NCBI RefSeq assembly: GCF_030719295.1
Contig: NZ_CP120997.1
Coordinates: 5,715,501 to 5,779,500, forward strand
Length of the DNA: 64,000 nucleotides
DNA from: Streptomyces sp. Mut1
GTDB lineage: Bacteria; Actinomycetota; Actinomycetes; Streptomycetales; Streptomycetaceae
Direction of reading: 5' to 3'
Shown here one piece after another: positions 41,902 through 52,272 of the stretch. The notes beneath the pieces are model-generated. The model had not been told where the DNA came from. It ran no database searches and saw nothing but the letters and a program-made list of their open reading frames with translations. Within the stretch, counting starts at the first letter, position 1; each line of letters begins with the position of its first letter. The position numbers and the translations under genes were made by a program.

Positions 41902-43536
41902 GTGCCGCAGACCGCCGACGAACCGGATGCCGTGGCGGTACGGACCTGGTGCTCCCTGGCCCTGGAGGCGCTCGGCCGCGAGCGCGCCGCGATCGACGCG
42001 ATCAACGTCTACCCCGTCGCCGACGGGGACACCGGAACCAACCTCTACCTGACCGTGGAGTCCGCGGCCGCCGCCGTCGAAGCGGTCTTCGCCGCCCATG
42101 AGACCGGCACCTCGGTGCCCTCGGCGGCGGACGCGGTACGGGCCATGGCCCACGGGGCGCTGATCGGCGCCCGGGGCAACTCCGGCACGATCCTGGCCCA
42201 GCTGCTGCGCGGCATGGCCGGTGTGCTCGCCGACGGCACCGGCGGCGACCGCCTCCGCCTGGCGCTCGACCGGGCCGCCGCCTCCGCCCGGGAAGCCGTC
42301 GCCCACCCCGTCGAGGGCACGGTCCTCACCGTCGCGGACCGGGCCGCCGCCTCGGCGGGCTGCGCACCGCCCGGCGCGAACACCGCCGAGGTCGCCCGAG
42401 CCGCGTACGAAGGGGCCCGTACCGCCCTGGACGCGACCCCCGGACAGCTCCCCGCCCTCGCCAGGGCCGGGGTGGTCGACGCCGGCGGACGCGGCCTGGT
42501 GACCCTGCTCGGCGCCCTCGTCGAGGCCGTCTCGGGACGGGCCCCGGAGCGGCCGTACGAGAACCCCGCCCCGTTCGTCCCGACGCACGCCGGCCCCGAG
42601 GAGTGCCCGGCCGCCGAGGGGACCGGGGGCGGCCCCGCCTTCGAGGTCATCTACCTCCTGGAGGCCGGTGACGAGGCCGTCGAGCGGCTGCGCGCCCGGC
42701 TGGACGGGCTCGGCGACTCCCTGGTGGTGGTCGGCGGCGACGGCCTGTGGAACGTCCATGTGCACGTGGACGACGCGGGGGCCGCGGTGGAGGCCGGCGT
42801 CGAGGCCGGCCGGCCGTACCGCATCCGCATCACCCACTTCGCCGCCGACCGGGCGCACGCTCGCCCCGAACCCGCCCGGCGCGCGGTCGTCGCGGTCGTC
42901 CCGGGCGACGGCCTCGCCGCCCTGTGCGAGCAGGCCGGCGCGACGACGGTGCTCGCCCGGCCCGGGGAGCCGCCCGCCAGCGGCGAACTCGTGGACGCCA
43001 TCCGCCGCGCCCACGCCCGCGAGGTGGTCCTGCTGCCCAACGACGGCGACCTGCGCCACACCGCCGCCGCTGCCGCCGAACAGGCCAGGGCCCAGGGCGT
43101 CCGGGTCGCCCTCGTCCCGACCCGGGCCGCCGTCCAGGGCATCGCGGCCCTGGCCGTCCACGAGCCCGACCGCAGCTTCGACGAGGACGTGGTCGCCATG
43201 ACCTCGGCGGCCGGCGCCACCCGCTACGCCGAACTGGCCGTCGCCGAACGGCAGTCCTGGACCATGGCCGGCATCTGCCAGGCCGGCGACATCCTGGGCC
43301 TGATCGACGGAGACGTCGCCGTCATCGGCCAGGACGTCCCCGGCACCGCCCGCGAGGTCCTGGACCGCATGCTCGCGGCGGGCGGCGAACTGGTCACCCT
43401 GGTCCTCGGCGAGGACACCCCGGCCACCCTCGCCGGCACCCTGGAGGAACACGTCCGCGAGGGCTACCTGGCGGTGGACACCACGGTCTACGACGGCGGC
43501 CACCAACGAGCCCCGCTCCTCATCGGCGTGGAGTAG
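41902..43536 (+). CDS. DAK2-domain protein (FakA/YloV-like kinase)
   Basis: A 544-residue protein with an N-terminal dihydroxyacetone-kinase L domain (about 10-200; NVYPVADGDTGTNLYLT binds Mg-ATP, ALIGARGNSGTILAQLLRG), a linker domain and a C-terminal DegV-like domain (about 330-540, ending GHQRAPLLIGVE). The architecture matches the fatty-acid kinase subunit FakA, which phosphorylates acyl chains held by a FakB/DegV partner; no such partner gene is in the window. GTG 41902 follows GAGGAGG. Neighbouring rpmB and recG are its conserved company in Streptomyces. Confidence 0.88.
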   Translation: MPQTADEPDAVAVRTWCSLALEALGRERAAIDAINVYPVADGDTGTNLYLTVESAAAAVEAVFAAHETGTSVPSAADAVRAMAHGALIGARGNSGTILAQLLRGMAGVLADGTGGDRLRLALDRAAASAREAVAHPVEGTVLTVADRAAASAGCAPPGANTAEVARAAYEGARTALDATPGQLPALARAGVVDAGGRGLVTLLGALVEAVSGRAPERPYENPAPFVPTHAGPEECPAAEGTGGGPAFEVIYLLEAGDEAVERLRARLDGLGDSLVVVGGDGLWNVHVHVDDAGAAVEAGVEAGRPYRIRITHFAADRAHARPEPARRAVVAVVPGDGLAALCEQAGATTVLARPGEPPASGELVDAIRRAHAREVVLLPNDGDLRHTAAAAAEQARAQGVRVALVPTRAAVQGIAALAVHEPDRSFDEDVVAMTSAAGATRYAELAVAERQSWTMAGICQAGDILGLIDGDVAVIGQDVPGTAREVLDRMLAAGGELVTLVLGEDTPATLAGTLEEHVREGYLAVDTTVYDGGHQRAPLLIGVE

Positions 43537-43556
43537 CCGGCCCGGAGCGCCACATC

Positions 43557-43624
43557 GGGCCCGTCCGGCCGGAGGCACCCGACTGGGCCCGTCCGGCGAG
43601 GCCATCCGACCGGGCCCGTCCGGC
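43557..43624. repeat. three 13-bp direct repeats GGGCCCGTCCGGC
   Basis: Exact copies start at 43557, 43585 and 43612, spaced 28 and 27 bases apart, in the 156-bp gap between the convergent DAK2 and TPR genes. No classic terminator is present there. Confidence 0.7.
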
Positions 43625-43692
43625 GACCGAGGACGAGGGGGCACACCGGACGGTCCCGGCGCCGAACCACCGCCCCCTCCCCAGCCGGGGCC

Positions 43693-46614
43693 CTACGCGG
43701 TGCGGGCCACGTACGCCCGTACCGACTCCACCTCCGCCCGCCGCGCGTCCACCGTCTCGTCCGCCCCTTCCGGCACGCCCTCGTACGCGGCCACCACCTG
43801 CGCCGCCCGCCCCAGCGCGGCCCGGCCCCGGCCCAGGTCCGCCTCCAGCCACGCGGCCATCAGCACGGAGGCCGTGCGCGAGGCCAGCTGCTCGGGGCCG
43901 GCCTCGTGGAAGGCCCGCGCCGCCCGGTCCGCGTACCCGAGCGCCTCCTCGTACGCCACCCGCACCGGATCGTCCCCCGCCTCGCCCGGCTCGCCCTCGC
44001 AGGACCGGACGATCAGGTCGGCGGTCTGCCCGTACGTGCTCGCGAGCTCCGCCCGCAGTTCCGGACGCGCCTCGCACTCCCGCTCCGCACCGGCCATGAA
44101 CGCCCGCGCCGCGCTCATCCCCGAGGGGCCCTCCCGCAGCGCGATCCAGGCCCGTACCCGCAGCGTCCGCACCAGCCCCGGCACCTCGTCCAGCGACCGC
44201 CACAGCTCCCCGGCGCGCGCGTACGCCTGCTCGGCCTCCGCGTTCAGCTCCGCCCGGTACAGGGACTCCCCGGCGAGCTGGGCGAGCATCGCGTGGTCGT
44301 GCTGCTCCGGCCAGGCGCGGGCGATGTCCGCAGCCCGCAGCCGGTGCTCCGCCGCCGCCCTCGGCTCGTCCAGCGCCATCAGCCCGTCGCCGAGCCACCA
44401 CAGCGTCTGGACGAGCATGCCGTCCCCGTGGTCGTCGGCCGAGATGTCGGGCAGGACGGCCTCCAGCACGGCCGCCGCCTCCGCCGCCCGGCCCAGCCCC
44501 AGCAGCCGGCCACCGAGCTGGTGCCGGGCGTAGACCCCCAGCGACTCGCTCTCACCGGCCTCGTCGGCCCAGTGCGAGGCGTCAAGAGTGCGGTCCGCCG
44601 CCTCGGCGAGCTGCCCGGTCGCGGCCAGCGCCTCGGCCAGCTGGAGAAGGAGCCGGGCCCGGCCGGACGGGCTCACCAACGTCTCGCCGTGCTCCAGCGC
44701 CGCCCGCGCGGCCCGTTCCGCCGTCGCGTGGTCGTGCAGCCGGCCGGCGGTCCGCGCCGTCCGTGCCTCGTAGTCCACGGCGCTCCAGGGCAGCCCCGCC
44801 CCGTGCGCCTCGGCGGCGGCCCGCTCGTACAGGCCGAGGGCGCCGGGGTCGTCGCCCCGGTGGGCCGCGACATCCCCGAGGTGGCCCAGCGCCTCCGCGA
44901 TCCTGGTGGCGACCCGGCCCTCGCCGCGCCGGGGCTCGGCGAACGCCAGCACCTCCCGGGCCGCCTCCTCCAGCTCCGCGACGGCGGCCAGGTGCGCTTC
45001 CTCGTCCGCCGCCCGCAGCATCCGCTGCTCGGCGATCCGGGCCCGGCAGACCAGGACTCCGGACGCCTGCCGTGCCGTCGCCCCGCCCCGGGCGTGCAGC
45101 GCGAGGGCCTGCTCCACGAGCGGCGCGATCAGGGCCTCCGCCTCATCGGTCTCCCCGTCCAGCGCACGGGCGAAGACCCCCCGGGCGCTGGCGGCGACGG
45201 CCTCGCCCGCGTCGTCCCCGGCCTCGTACAGCCCGGCCGCCTTCTCGAACGCCCGCGCGGCCCCGGCGGGCGGCAGGGTGCCGTCCATCGCGAGGTGGTC
45301 CTCCAGCGTCGCCCGGTCCAGGTCCGCGAGGACGGCCCCCTCCGCTTCGGCGCGCGCGGCGACCGCCCGCCAGGCGGCCCCGGCCTCGGGGCGCAGCGCC
45401 TCGGACAGCCGGCGCGCCTCGGCGAGCAGCGCCGCCAGGTCCGGCACGTCCGCGCCCCCGGCGGCCACCTGCGGTACGGGGGCGGGCCGGGCCGTGCTCA
45501 CCGGCCGCGCCGCCCGTATGCCGAGTGGCAGCCGGTCCAGCAGCGGGACCCGCGCCAGCCGTTCGCGCACCTCCCCGCCCACGTACCCGTTGCCGTTGCG
45601 CTCGTCGAAGCGGGCGGCCAGGGCCAGCGCCCGGCTCCGGGCCCCGACGGCCAGCGAGGCGGCTGTCCACTCCGTCCCGGCCGGGCCGGGCACCGACTGC
45701 CCGCCGTGGCCCAGCGCGGTGAGCCGGTCCATCAGCAGGGCGGTCACGGTCAGGAAGCTCATCAGGCTGCTGGGGTTCCCGCTGTCCGTGAAGTACGCTG
45801 GCCGCTCGGCGAGGATCTCCAGGCCCCGGGCCTCGTTGCCGGTCAGCGCGCAGAACTCGATGTGCAGCGCGGCCGAGTAGCGCATGCTCTCCATCGGCCG
45901 GACCATCCGGTAGCCGCGCAGATGGTGCGCCCGCGCCTGCTCAGCGCGCCCCGTCCGCAGCAGCGGCAGCAGGGAGGACGCCAGCACGGCGTGCGGCTCG
46001 TGCGCGCAGACGTGCTCCCCGTCCAGCACCGGAGCCCAGGTCTTCAGCGCCTCCTCGTCCAGCCCGCGCAGCACCTGCCAGGCGCCCTGCCCGTGCAGTT
46101 CGCAGGCGTGGCAGTTGGCCATCCGGTCCCGGTCGGCGGCCAGCCAGGCGGTGTACGCCCGCTCGCCCCGTTCCAGGTCGCCCAGATGCCGGGCGATCTC
46201 CAGCTCGCCCTGGCGCACGGCCCGCTCCGAGTGGCCCGCGAGCCGGTAGCGGTGGGCCATCTCGGCCTGCCACTTCTCGATGGAGGCGAGCGGGATGTGC
46301 GGCTGGTCGACCATGGAGCTGGAGACCCACTTGAACATCCAGAACAGATGATGGGTCATGAACCGGTCGAAGTCGCCCGGCTGTTCGTCCCACAGCTTCA
46401 GCAGCCGCGCGAAGGGCACGAACAGCTTGTCCTTCTCGGAGCTGTAGTTGTAGACCTGAAGCTGATGGACGAGCGCCTCGATCACCAGCGCGCCGTCCCC
46501 GCTCTGCTCGGCCTCGGCCAGGAGCCGCTCCGAGCGGGCGTTGCGCGCGGGCCCCTCGGGCTCGTCCTGCATGTCCCGCAGGGCCTGGCGGATCGTCGCT
46601 GCGTCGGCGCTCAT
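43693..46614 (-). CDS. large TPR-repeat protein paired with HSP90
   Basis: A 973-residue soluble protein made almost wholly of degenerate tetratricopeptide-type helical pairs (GRARLLLQLAEALAATGQLA, AEQAYARAGELWRSL). The N-terminal 350 residues have a less repetitive region with aromatic motifs (HHLFWMFKWVSS) and a CHACELHG motif. ATG 46614 overlaps the HSP90 stop (ATGA), so it is translated together with the upstream HSP90-like protein. In eukaryotes TPR proteins bind the HSP90 C-terminus. Here the partner has no MEEVD tail, but the pairing suggests a chaperone-cofactor or client relation. The exact function is unknown. Confidence 0.82.
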   Translation of the reverse strand: MSADAATIRQALRDMQDEPEGPARNARSERLLAEAEQSGDGALVIEALVHQLQVYNYSSEKDKLFVPFARLLKLWDEQPGDFDRFMTHHLFWMFKWVSSSMVDQPHIPLASIEKWQAEMAHRYRLAGHSERAVRQGELEIARHLGDLERGERAYTAWLAADRDRMANCHACELHGQGAWQVLRGLDEEALKTWAPVLDGEHVCAHEPHAVLASSLLPLLRTGRAEQARAHHLRGYRMVRPMESMRYSAALHIEFCALTGNEARGLEILAERPAYFTDSGNPSSLMSFLTVTALLMDRLTALGHGGQSVPGPAGTEWTAASLAVGARSRALALAARFDERNGNGYVGGEVRERLARVPLLDRLPLGIRAARPVSTARPAPVPQVAAGGADVPDLAALLAEARRLSEALRPEAGAAWRAVAARAEAEGAVLADLDRATLEDHLAMDGTLPPAGAARAFEKAAGLYEAGDDAGEAVAASARGVFARALDGETDEAEALIAPLVEQALALHARGGATARQASGVLVCRARIAEQRMLRAADEEAHLAAVAELEEAAREVLAFAEPRRGEGRVATRIAEALGHLGDVAAHRGDDPGALGLYERAAAEAHGAGLPWSAVDYEARTARTAGRLHDHATAERAARAALEHGETLVSPSGRARLLLQLAEALAATGQLAEAADRTLDASHWADEAGESESLGVYARHQLGGRLLGLGRAAEAAAVLEAVLPDISADDHGDGMLVQTLWWLGDGLMALDEPRAAAEHRLRAADIARAWPEQHDHAMLAQLAGESLYRAELNAEAEQAYARAGELWRSLDEVPGLVRTLRVRAWIALREGPSGMSAARAFMAGAERECEARPELRAELASTYGQTADLIVRSCEGEPGEAGDDPVRVAYEEALGYADRAARAFHEAGPEQLASRTASVLMAAWLEADLGRGRAALGRAAQVVAAYEGVPEGADETVDARRAEVESVRAYVARTA

Positions 46615-48536
46615 CGGCCGTCCTCCTGGGGGTTCACGGGCGGGGTGGGGCCGGGGGACGTGGCGCCGGGCGGCGCGGACAGCGGTGGGGCCGGGGGCGC
46701 GGCCGGGGGAGCGGCAGGGGGCGCGGCCCACTCCAGGAGACCCATGAAGGCCCGGTTCAGCAGCGCCGAGTCGGCCGGGCGCAACGGACGCTGCGCCATC
46801 AGCAGGGCCTGCCCGTACAGCGCCTCCGTCGCGGTCGCCGCCAGTTCCGGGGTGTCCAGCGAACCGATGCGGCGGATCAGCGGGTTGAGCTGGTTCAGTA
46901 CGAGCCGGGCACGCGGCGCGCTGCCGCGCAACGAGCCCAGAATGCCCGCCCACAGATCGTCCGCCCGCGCCTCGGCCTCGGCCCTGGCCTGCTCATGACG
47001 GACCGACCGGTCGTCCAGATGCAGCGCCGGAGTGGTCACCGGGTGGAAGGCGCGCAGCACCACATCGCAGCCCAGCGGGTCGAGCCGGGCCCGCGCCGCC
47101 GCGAGGAACGGGCCGAGCGCCAGCTCCTCGGCCGGGTCCACGGCGTCCAGATGCGCGGTCACCGTATCGGCGTCCAGCTCCGCGACCACCGTCCCCGGCC
47201 GGGCCGCGGGCAGCCGCTCGACCAGCTCGGTGTCGTACGTGTAGCCGCCGTTGACCACCCCGATGCCCTGCGCCGACGCGATCGGCGCGACCTGCCGGAA
47301 CTCCTCCACGGTCCGGGTGAAGTGCACCACCGGGTGGCGCCGGGCGAACTCCTCCAGGGACAGCCGGCCGTCCGTCGTCTCGAACGGCAGCCACGGCAGC
47401 ATCGTGCGCCACATCGCCTCGTCGTGCCTGGCCAGCGACTTCACGCCCAGGTGGTGCACGGACAGGAACTGCGCCAGCCGCTCCGGATCACCCGCCGCGA
47501 GTCCCGTCAGCCATTCCCTGATCCGGTCGCCCAGCGCGTCCCGCACGGCGGCCAGCGTCTCGTCCGCGTACAGCGCCTCGCGCGAGGCGGTGGGCCGCAG
47601 GGTGTCCGTGTCGATCACGCACCGCACGAAGAACGCCCACTCCGGCAGCAGTTCCTCCGCCCGGTCCGTCAGCAGCATGCCCTTGAGATGCACCCGGTGA
47701 CCCGCGCGCTGCGCCGGGCTCACCGCCGACGGCAGGACATGGGCCACCCCGCGTATCCCGGCGAGCGGCAGGGCGAGATCGATCGTGTCGAGCGGTGGGA
47801 AGCCGAACTGCTCGTGGCAGTGGCGCGCCAGCGCCACCCGCCGCGCGGCCGGGCTCGGATACGCCCGGTCCCACGGGGCCGGCAGCGCCGTGACGGCCGC
47901 CTCACCGACCCGGACGTCGTACGGCAGCAGCGAACCGAAGTCACGGGCCAGCGCGAGCACCCGCTCCTCCTCCAGCCACTCGGCGCTCCCCTGCCGGGCG
48001 GTCAGATACACGGTGGTCCCGGGCTCCGGGCGCGCGCTGTCGGGCAGCGTACGGACGGTGTACGAACCGTCGTCACGGGCGCACCACTCCACCGGCGGCT
48101 CCCCGGGCGTCCGCGCGGACCGGCTCACCACCCGGATCTCGGCGGCCACCACGAAGCACGCCAGCAGCCCGATCCCGAACTGGCCGAGGAACCCGGCACG
48201 CGCCGAGGCGAGCGAATCGGCGCCGTCCCGTTTGGAGCTGCGGCCGATCGTGGCGAGCAGGCTGTGCACATCGGCCTCGGTCAGGCCGATGCCGCTGTCC
48301 TCCACCCGCAGCCGGCCGTCCCCGGCGTACAGCCGCGCCAGCGCGGGCGCGTCCGGCTCATCGGCCCGGCGGGCGGTGATGGCGTCCACGGCGTTCTGCA
48401 GCAGCTCGCGCAGGTAGACGCGGGGCGAGGAGTAGAGGTGGTGGGAGAGGAGGTCGACCAGTCCGCGCAGATCCACCTGGAAGGTGTGCGGTTCCCGGGC
48501 GGCGGCGGAATCGGTTGCTGAAGTCTCGGATGTCAT
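46611..48536 (-). CDS. HSP90-family ATPase (HtpG-like, divergent)
   Basis: A 641-residue GHKL chaperone-type ATPase. The N-terminal domain has RELLQNAVDA (43-52; catalytic Glu44, Mg ligand Asn48), VEDSGIGLT (78-86) and GQFGIGLLACF (118-128). The middle domain has the HSP90-like FVRCVIDTDTLRPTASREAL. The C-terminal dimerisation region is divergent and ends in a Pro/Ala-rich tail. ATG 48536 gives a compact start; the open frame to 48803 has no similarity. It is the first gene of a two-gene minus-strand operon with the TPR protein and is divergent from recG. Whether it is a general chaperone or dedicated to its neighbour is unknown. Confidence 0.9.
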   Translation of the reverse strand: MTSETSATDSAAAREPHTFQVDLRGLVDLLSHHLYSSPRVYLRELLQNAVDAITARRADEPDAPALARLYAGDGRLRVEDSGIGLTEADVHSLLATIGRSSKRDGADSLASARAGFLGQFGIGLLACFVVAAEIRVVSRSARTPGEPPVEWCARDDGSYTVRTLPDSARPEPGTTVYLTARQGSAEWLEEERVLALARDFGSLLPYDVRVGEAAVTALPAPWDRAYPSPAARRVALARHCHEQFGFPPLDTIDLALPLAGIRGVAHVLPSAVSPAQRAGHRVHLKGMLLTDRAEELLPEWAFFVRCVIDTDTLRPTASREALYADETLAAVRDALGDRIREWLTGLAAGDPERLAQFLSVHHLGVKSLARHDEAMWRTMLPWLPFETTDGRLSLEEFARRHPVVHFTRTVEEFRQVAPIASAQGIGVVNGGYTYDTELVERLPAARPGTVVAELDADTVTAHLDAVDPAEELALGPFLAAARARLDPLGCDVVLRAFHPVTTPALHLDDRSVRHEQARAEAEARADDLWAGILGSLRGSAPRARLVLNQLNPLIRRIGSLDTPELAATATEALYGQALLMAQRPLRPADSALLNRAFMGLLEWAAPPAAPPAAPPAPPLSAPPGATSPGPTPPVNPQEDGR

Positions 48537-48711
48537 CGTCGCAGCGCCGGTGGGGGACCTTTCGGCAGCGCGGGTCGGGCGGTCCCTGGGAGGGTGACCG
48601 CGAAGGAGAGGCGTGGGGGAGCCGATCCTAGGTCGCGGCGGCCATTGCGACCAGGGGTTTCCGGGGCCCACGGCGGTGCCCGCCGGACAACTGTCACTGC
48701 GGTGGTGTGCA

Positions 48712-50931
48712 ATGGATCGCGTGTCTGCGTTCGACGAACCCCTCAAGAAGCTGCTCGGTGGCGCCACCGCGAAGGTGATGGCGGACCACCTCGACCTGCA
48801 CACGGTCGGTGATCTCCTGCATCACTACCCGCGCCGGTACGAGGAGCGCGGCCGGCTCACGGCGCTGACCGACCTCCCGCTCGAAGAGCACGTCACGGTC
48901 GTCGCCCAGGTCGCCGACGCCCGTGTGCTGACGTTCAACGGGGGCCGCGGCAAGCGACTCGAAGTGACCCTCACCGACGGCCACGGCCGGCTCCAGCTGG
49001 TCTTCTTCGGCCACGGCGTCCACAAACCGCACAAGGACCTGCTGCCGGGCCGGCGCGCCATGTTCGCCGGCAAGGTCTCCGTCTTCAACCACAAGATGCA
49101 GCTCGCCCACCCCACGTACCAGCTGCTCGACGCCGCCTCCGCGGACGACCCCGGGGCGACCGAGGCCGTGGACGCCTTCGCGGGGAAGCTGCTGCCGATC
49201 TACCCCGCCTGCAAGCAGCTCGACTCCTGGCGGATCGCCAAGGCGGTCGACGCGGTGCTGCCCAGCGCCCAGGACGCCGTGGACCCGCTGCCCGACGCCC
49301 TGCGCGAGGGCCGCGGCTTCACCTCGCTGCCCGAGGCCCTGCTGAAGATCCACCGGCCGCAGACCAAGGCCGATGTCGCGGCCGCCCGGGACCGGCTGAA
49401 GTGGGACGAGGCATTCGTCCTCCAGGTCGCCCTGGCCCGCCGCAGGTTCGCCGACACCCAGCTCCCGGCCGTCGCCCGCCGCCCCGCCCCCGACGGCCTG
49501 CTCGACGCCTTCGACGCGAAGCTGCCGTTCACCCTCACCGACGGCCAGCTGAAGGTCACCAAGGAGATCTTCGACGACCTCGCCACCGAACACCCGATGC
49601 ACCGTCTCCTCCAGGGCGAGGTCGGTTCCGGAAAGACCATGGTCGCCCTGCGCGCCATGCTCGCCGTGGTCGACGCCGGCGGGCAGGCCGCGATGCTCGC
49701 GCCCACCGAGGTCCTCGCCCAGCAGCACCACCGGTCCATCACCGAGATGATGGGGGAGCTGGCCGAAGGAGGCATGCTCGGCGGTTCCGACCAGGGGACG
49801 AAGGTCGTCCTGCTCACCGGTTCCATGGGCACCGCCGCGCGCCGCCGGGCCCTGCTCGACCTGGTCACCGGCGAGGCCGGCATCGTCATCGGCACGCACG
49901 CGTTGATCGAGGACAAGGTCAAGTTCCACGACCTGGGCCTGGTCGTCGTGGACGAGCAGCACCGCTTCGGGGTCGAACAGCGCGATGCCCTGCGCTCCAA
50001 GGGCAAACAGCCCCCGCACCTGCTCGTCATGACCGCCACCCCCATCCCCCGCACGGTCGCCATGACGGTCTTCGGCGACCTGGAGACGTCCGTGCTCGAC
50101 CAGCTGCCGGCCGGCCGCTCACCCATCGCCAGCCACGTCGTCCCCGCCAAGGACAAGCCCCACTTCCTCACCCGCGCCTGGGAACGGGTCCGCGAGGAAG
50201 TGGAGAACGGCCACCAGGCGTACGTGGTCTGCCCCCGCATCGGGGACGACGAGGACGACCCCGCGAAGAAGAAGGGGAAGAAGAAGACCGCCGAGGAGGA
50301 GGCGACGGCGGACAAGCGCCCGCCGCTCGCCGTCCTGGAGATCGCCGAACAGCTCGCGAAGGGCCCTTTGAGCGGCCTGCGCGTCGAGGTGCTGCACGGC
50401 AGGATGCAGCCCGACGACAAGGACGACGTGATGCGCCGCTTCGCCGCGGGCGAGGTCGACGTCCTGGTCGCCACCACCGTCATCGAGGTCGGCGTCAACG
50501 TCCCCAACGCCACCGCGATGGTGATCATGGACGCCGACCGCTTCGGCGTCTCCCAGCTGCACCAGCTGCGCGGCCGGGTCGGCCGCGGCTCGGCCCCCGG
50601 CCTTTGCCTGCTGGTCACCGAGGCCCACGAGGCGAGCCCGGCCCGCGCCCGCCTCTCCGCCGTCGCCGCCACCCTGGACGGCTTCGAGCTGTCCCGCATC
50701 GACCTCGAACAGCGCCGCGAGGGCGACGTCCTGGGCCAGGCCCAGTCCGGGGTCCGCTCCTCGCTGCGGGTCCTGAGCGTCATCGACGACGAGGAGGTCA
50801 TCGCCGCCGCCCGCCAGGAGGCCGTCACCGTCGTGGCCGCCGACCCGGAGCTGGAACACCTGCCGGAGCTGCGCACCGCCCTGGACGCCCTGCTCGACAA
50901 GGACCGCGAGGAGTACCTGGAGAAGGGGTGA
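48712..50931 (+). CDS. recG: ATP-dependent DNA helicase RecG
   Basis: A 739-residue branched-DNA helicase that rescues stalled forks. An N-terminal wedge/OB domain ([30 protein letters not shown]) precedes the helicase core: Walker A GEVGSGKT (Lys308), DEQH (from Asp414), motif [11 protein letters not shown] and motif [14 protein letters not shown] 48712 lacks a strong ribosome-binding site; GTG 48721 is an alternative. A Lys/Glu-rich insertion ([17 protein letters not shown]) lies between helicase domains, as in other actinobacterial RecG proteins. Confidence 0.95.
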   Translation: MDRVSAFDEPLKKLLGGATAKVMADHLDLHTVGDLLHHYPRRYEERGRLTALTDLPLEEHVTVVAQVADARVLTFNGGRGKRLEVTLTDGHGRLQLVFFGHGVHKPHKDLLPGRRAMFAGKVSVFNHKMQLAHPTYQLLDAASADDPGATEAVDAFAGKLLPIYPACKQLDSWRIAKAVDAVLPSAQDAVDPLPDALREGRGFTSLPEALLKIHRPQTKADVAAARDRLKWDEAFVLQVALARRRFADTQLPAVARRPAPDGLLDAFDAKLPFTLTDGQLKVTKEIFDDLATEHPMHRLLQGEVGSGKTMVALRAMLAVVDAGGQAAMLAPTEVLAQQHHRSITEMMGELAEGGMLGGSDQGTKVVLLTGSMGTAARRRALLDLVTGEAGIVIGTHALIEDKVKFHDLGLVVVDEQHRFGVEQRDALRSKGKQPPHLLVMTATPIPRTVAMTVFGDLETSVLDQLPAGRSPIASHVVPAKDKPHFLTRAWERVREEVENGHQAYVVCPRIGDDEDDPAKKKGKKKTAEEEATADKRPPLAVLEIAEQLAKGPLSGLRVEVLHGRMQPDDKDDVMRRFAAGEVDVLVATTVIEVGVNVPNATAMVIMDADRFGVSQLHQLRGRVGRGSAPGLCLLVTEAHEASPARARLSAVAATLDGFELSRIDLEQRREGDVLGQAQSGVRSSLRVLSVIDDEEVIAAARQEAVTVVAADPELEHLPELRTALDALLDKDREEYLEKG

Positions 50932-51071
50932 GCACGGGCAGGGGCCCCGGGGCGCCCCGTCCCCAGGCCCCGCCGGGCCCCGGAGCGCCCCGTCCCCGCC
51001 GACGCCATATCGTGGGAGGCACGGCGCCCGCTCCACCCCGCGCGCCGCCCCGACCCGAGGAACAGTCACCC

Positions 51072-51656
51072 ATGACCCGCGTGATCGCAGGCGTGGCCGG
51101 CGGACGCCGCCTGGCCGTCCCGCCCGGCACCGGCACCCGCCCCACATCCGACCGGGCGCGCGAGGGCCTGTTCTCCACCTGGCAGGCGCTCCTCGGCACC
51201 CTGGACGGCATCCGGATCGCCGACCTCTACGCCGGCTCGGGCGCCGTCGGCCTCGAAGCGCTCTCCCGGGGCGCGGCCCACGCCCTGCTCGTCGAGGCCG
51301 ACACCAAGGCCGTCCGCACGGTCCGGGACAACGCCCGCACCCTGGGCCTGCACGGTGCCGAGGTCCGCAGCGGCAAAGCGGAACAGATCGTGACGGGCCC
51401 GGCACCCGCGGAGCCGTACGACGTGGTCTTCCTGGACCCGCCCTACGCCGTCACCGACGACGATCTTGGCGAGATCCTGCTCACACTCCGTTCCCAGGGG
51501 TGGCTCACAGCCGACGCGCTCGTCACCGTGGAACGCAGCACCAGAGGCGGAGAATTCAGCTGGCCCAAGGGTTTCGAGCCATTGCGGGCCCGTCGCTACG
51601 GCGAGGGAACGCTTTGGTACGGTCGCGCCGCCGCTACGTGCGAAGACGCACGATGA
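51072..51656 (+). CDS. rsmD: 16S rRNA (guanine966-N2)-methyltransferase RsmD
   Basis: A 194-residue Rossmann-fold methyltransferase modifying 16S rRNA. It starts [19 protein letters not shown], has the SAM-binding [18 protein letters not shown] and the catalytic DPPYAV motif. ATG 51072 lies 140 bases after recG. Its stop overlaps an ATG at 51653, linking it to coaD, a pair conserved in most bacteria. Confidence 0.93.
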   Translation: MTRVIAGVAGGRRLAVPPGTGTRPTSDRAREGLFSTWQALLGTLDGIRIADLYAGSGAVGLEALSRGAAHALLVEADTKAVRTVRDNARTLGLHGAEVRSGKAEQIVTGPAPAEPYDVVFLDPPYAVTDDDLGEILLTLRSQGWLTADALVTVERSTRGGEFSWPKGFEPLRARRYGEGTLWYGRAAATCEDAR

Positions 51657-51682
51657 CCGGACCGGAGAGCGAGGGAATCAAG

Positions 51683-52162
51683 TTGCGCCGCGCCGTATGC
51701 CCGGGGTCGTTCGACCCCATCACCAACGGACATCTCGACATCATCGGCCGTGCCTCGAAGCTGTACGACGTCGTACATGTCGCGGTGATGATCAACCAGT
51801 CCAAGAAGGGTCTGTTCACGGTCGACGAGCGGATGGAGCTCATCCGCCAGGTCACGTCGGACTTCGGCAACGTCCAGGTCGAGTCCTTCCACGGACTGCT
51901 GGTCGACTTCTGCAAGGAACGCGATATCCCGGCGATCGTGAAGGGCCTGCGGGCCGTCAGCGACTTCGACTACGAACTCCAGATGGCCCAGATGAACAAC
52001 GGGCTCTCCGGCGTCGAAACGCTCTTCGTGCCGACCAACCCCACCTACAGCTTCCTGTCGTCCTCCCTGGTCAAGGAGGTGGCGACCTGGGGCGGCGACG
52101 TCTCCCACCTGCTGCCCCCGGTCGTCCACGAGGTCCTGACCGAACGCCTCGCGCAGCGCTGA
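51683..52162 (+). CDS. coaD: phosphopantetheine adenylyltransferase
   Basis: Transfers AMP to 4'-phosphopantetheine in coenzyme A synthesis. It has 159 residues from TTG 51683: [20 protein letters not shown] with the (T/H)xGH nucleotidyltransferase motif, and the substrate loop [16 protein letters not shown] 51683 follows AGGGA by seven bases and gives the normal length. ATG 51653, overlapping the rsmD stop, would add ten residues ([10 protein letters not shown]) and cannot be excluded. Confidence 0.94.
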   Translation: MRRAVCPGSFDPITNGHLDIIGRASKLYDVVHVAVMINQSKKGLFTVDERMELIRQVTSDFGNVQVESFHGLLVDFCKERDIPAIVKGLRAVSDFDYELQMAQMNNGLSGVETLFVPTNPTYSFLSSSLVKEVATWGGDVSHLLPPVVHEVLTERLAQR

Positions 52163-52272
52163 GCCGCTGACAGGGCGTCAGCCGCGCACCCCGCAGGTGT
52201 CGGACGGGCGCCGACTGGCCGTACAGTCGTCCCGTCCGTCTCCAATCGGCAGTAGAGAGTGGCGAGCACACG

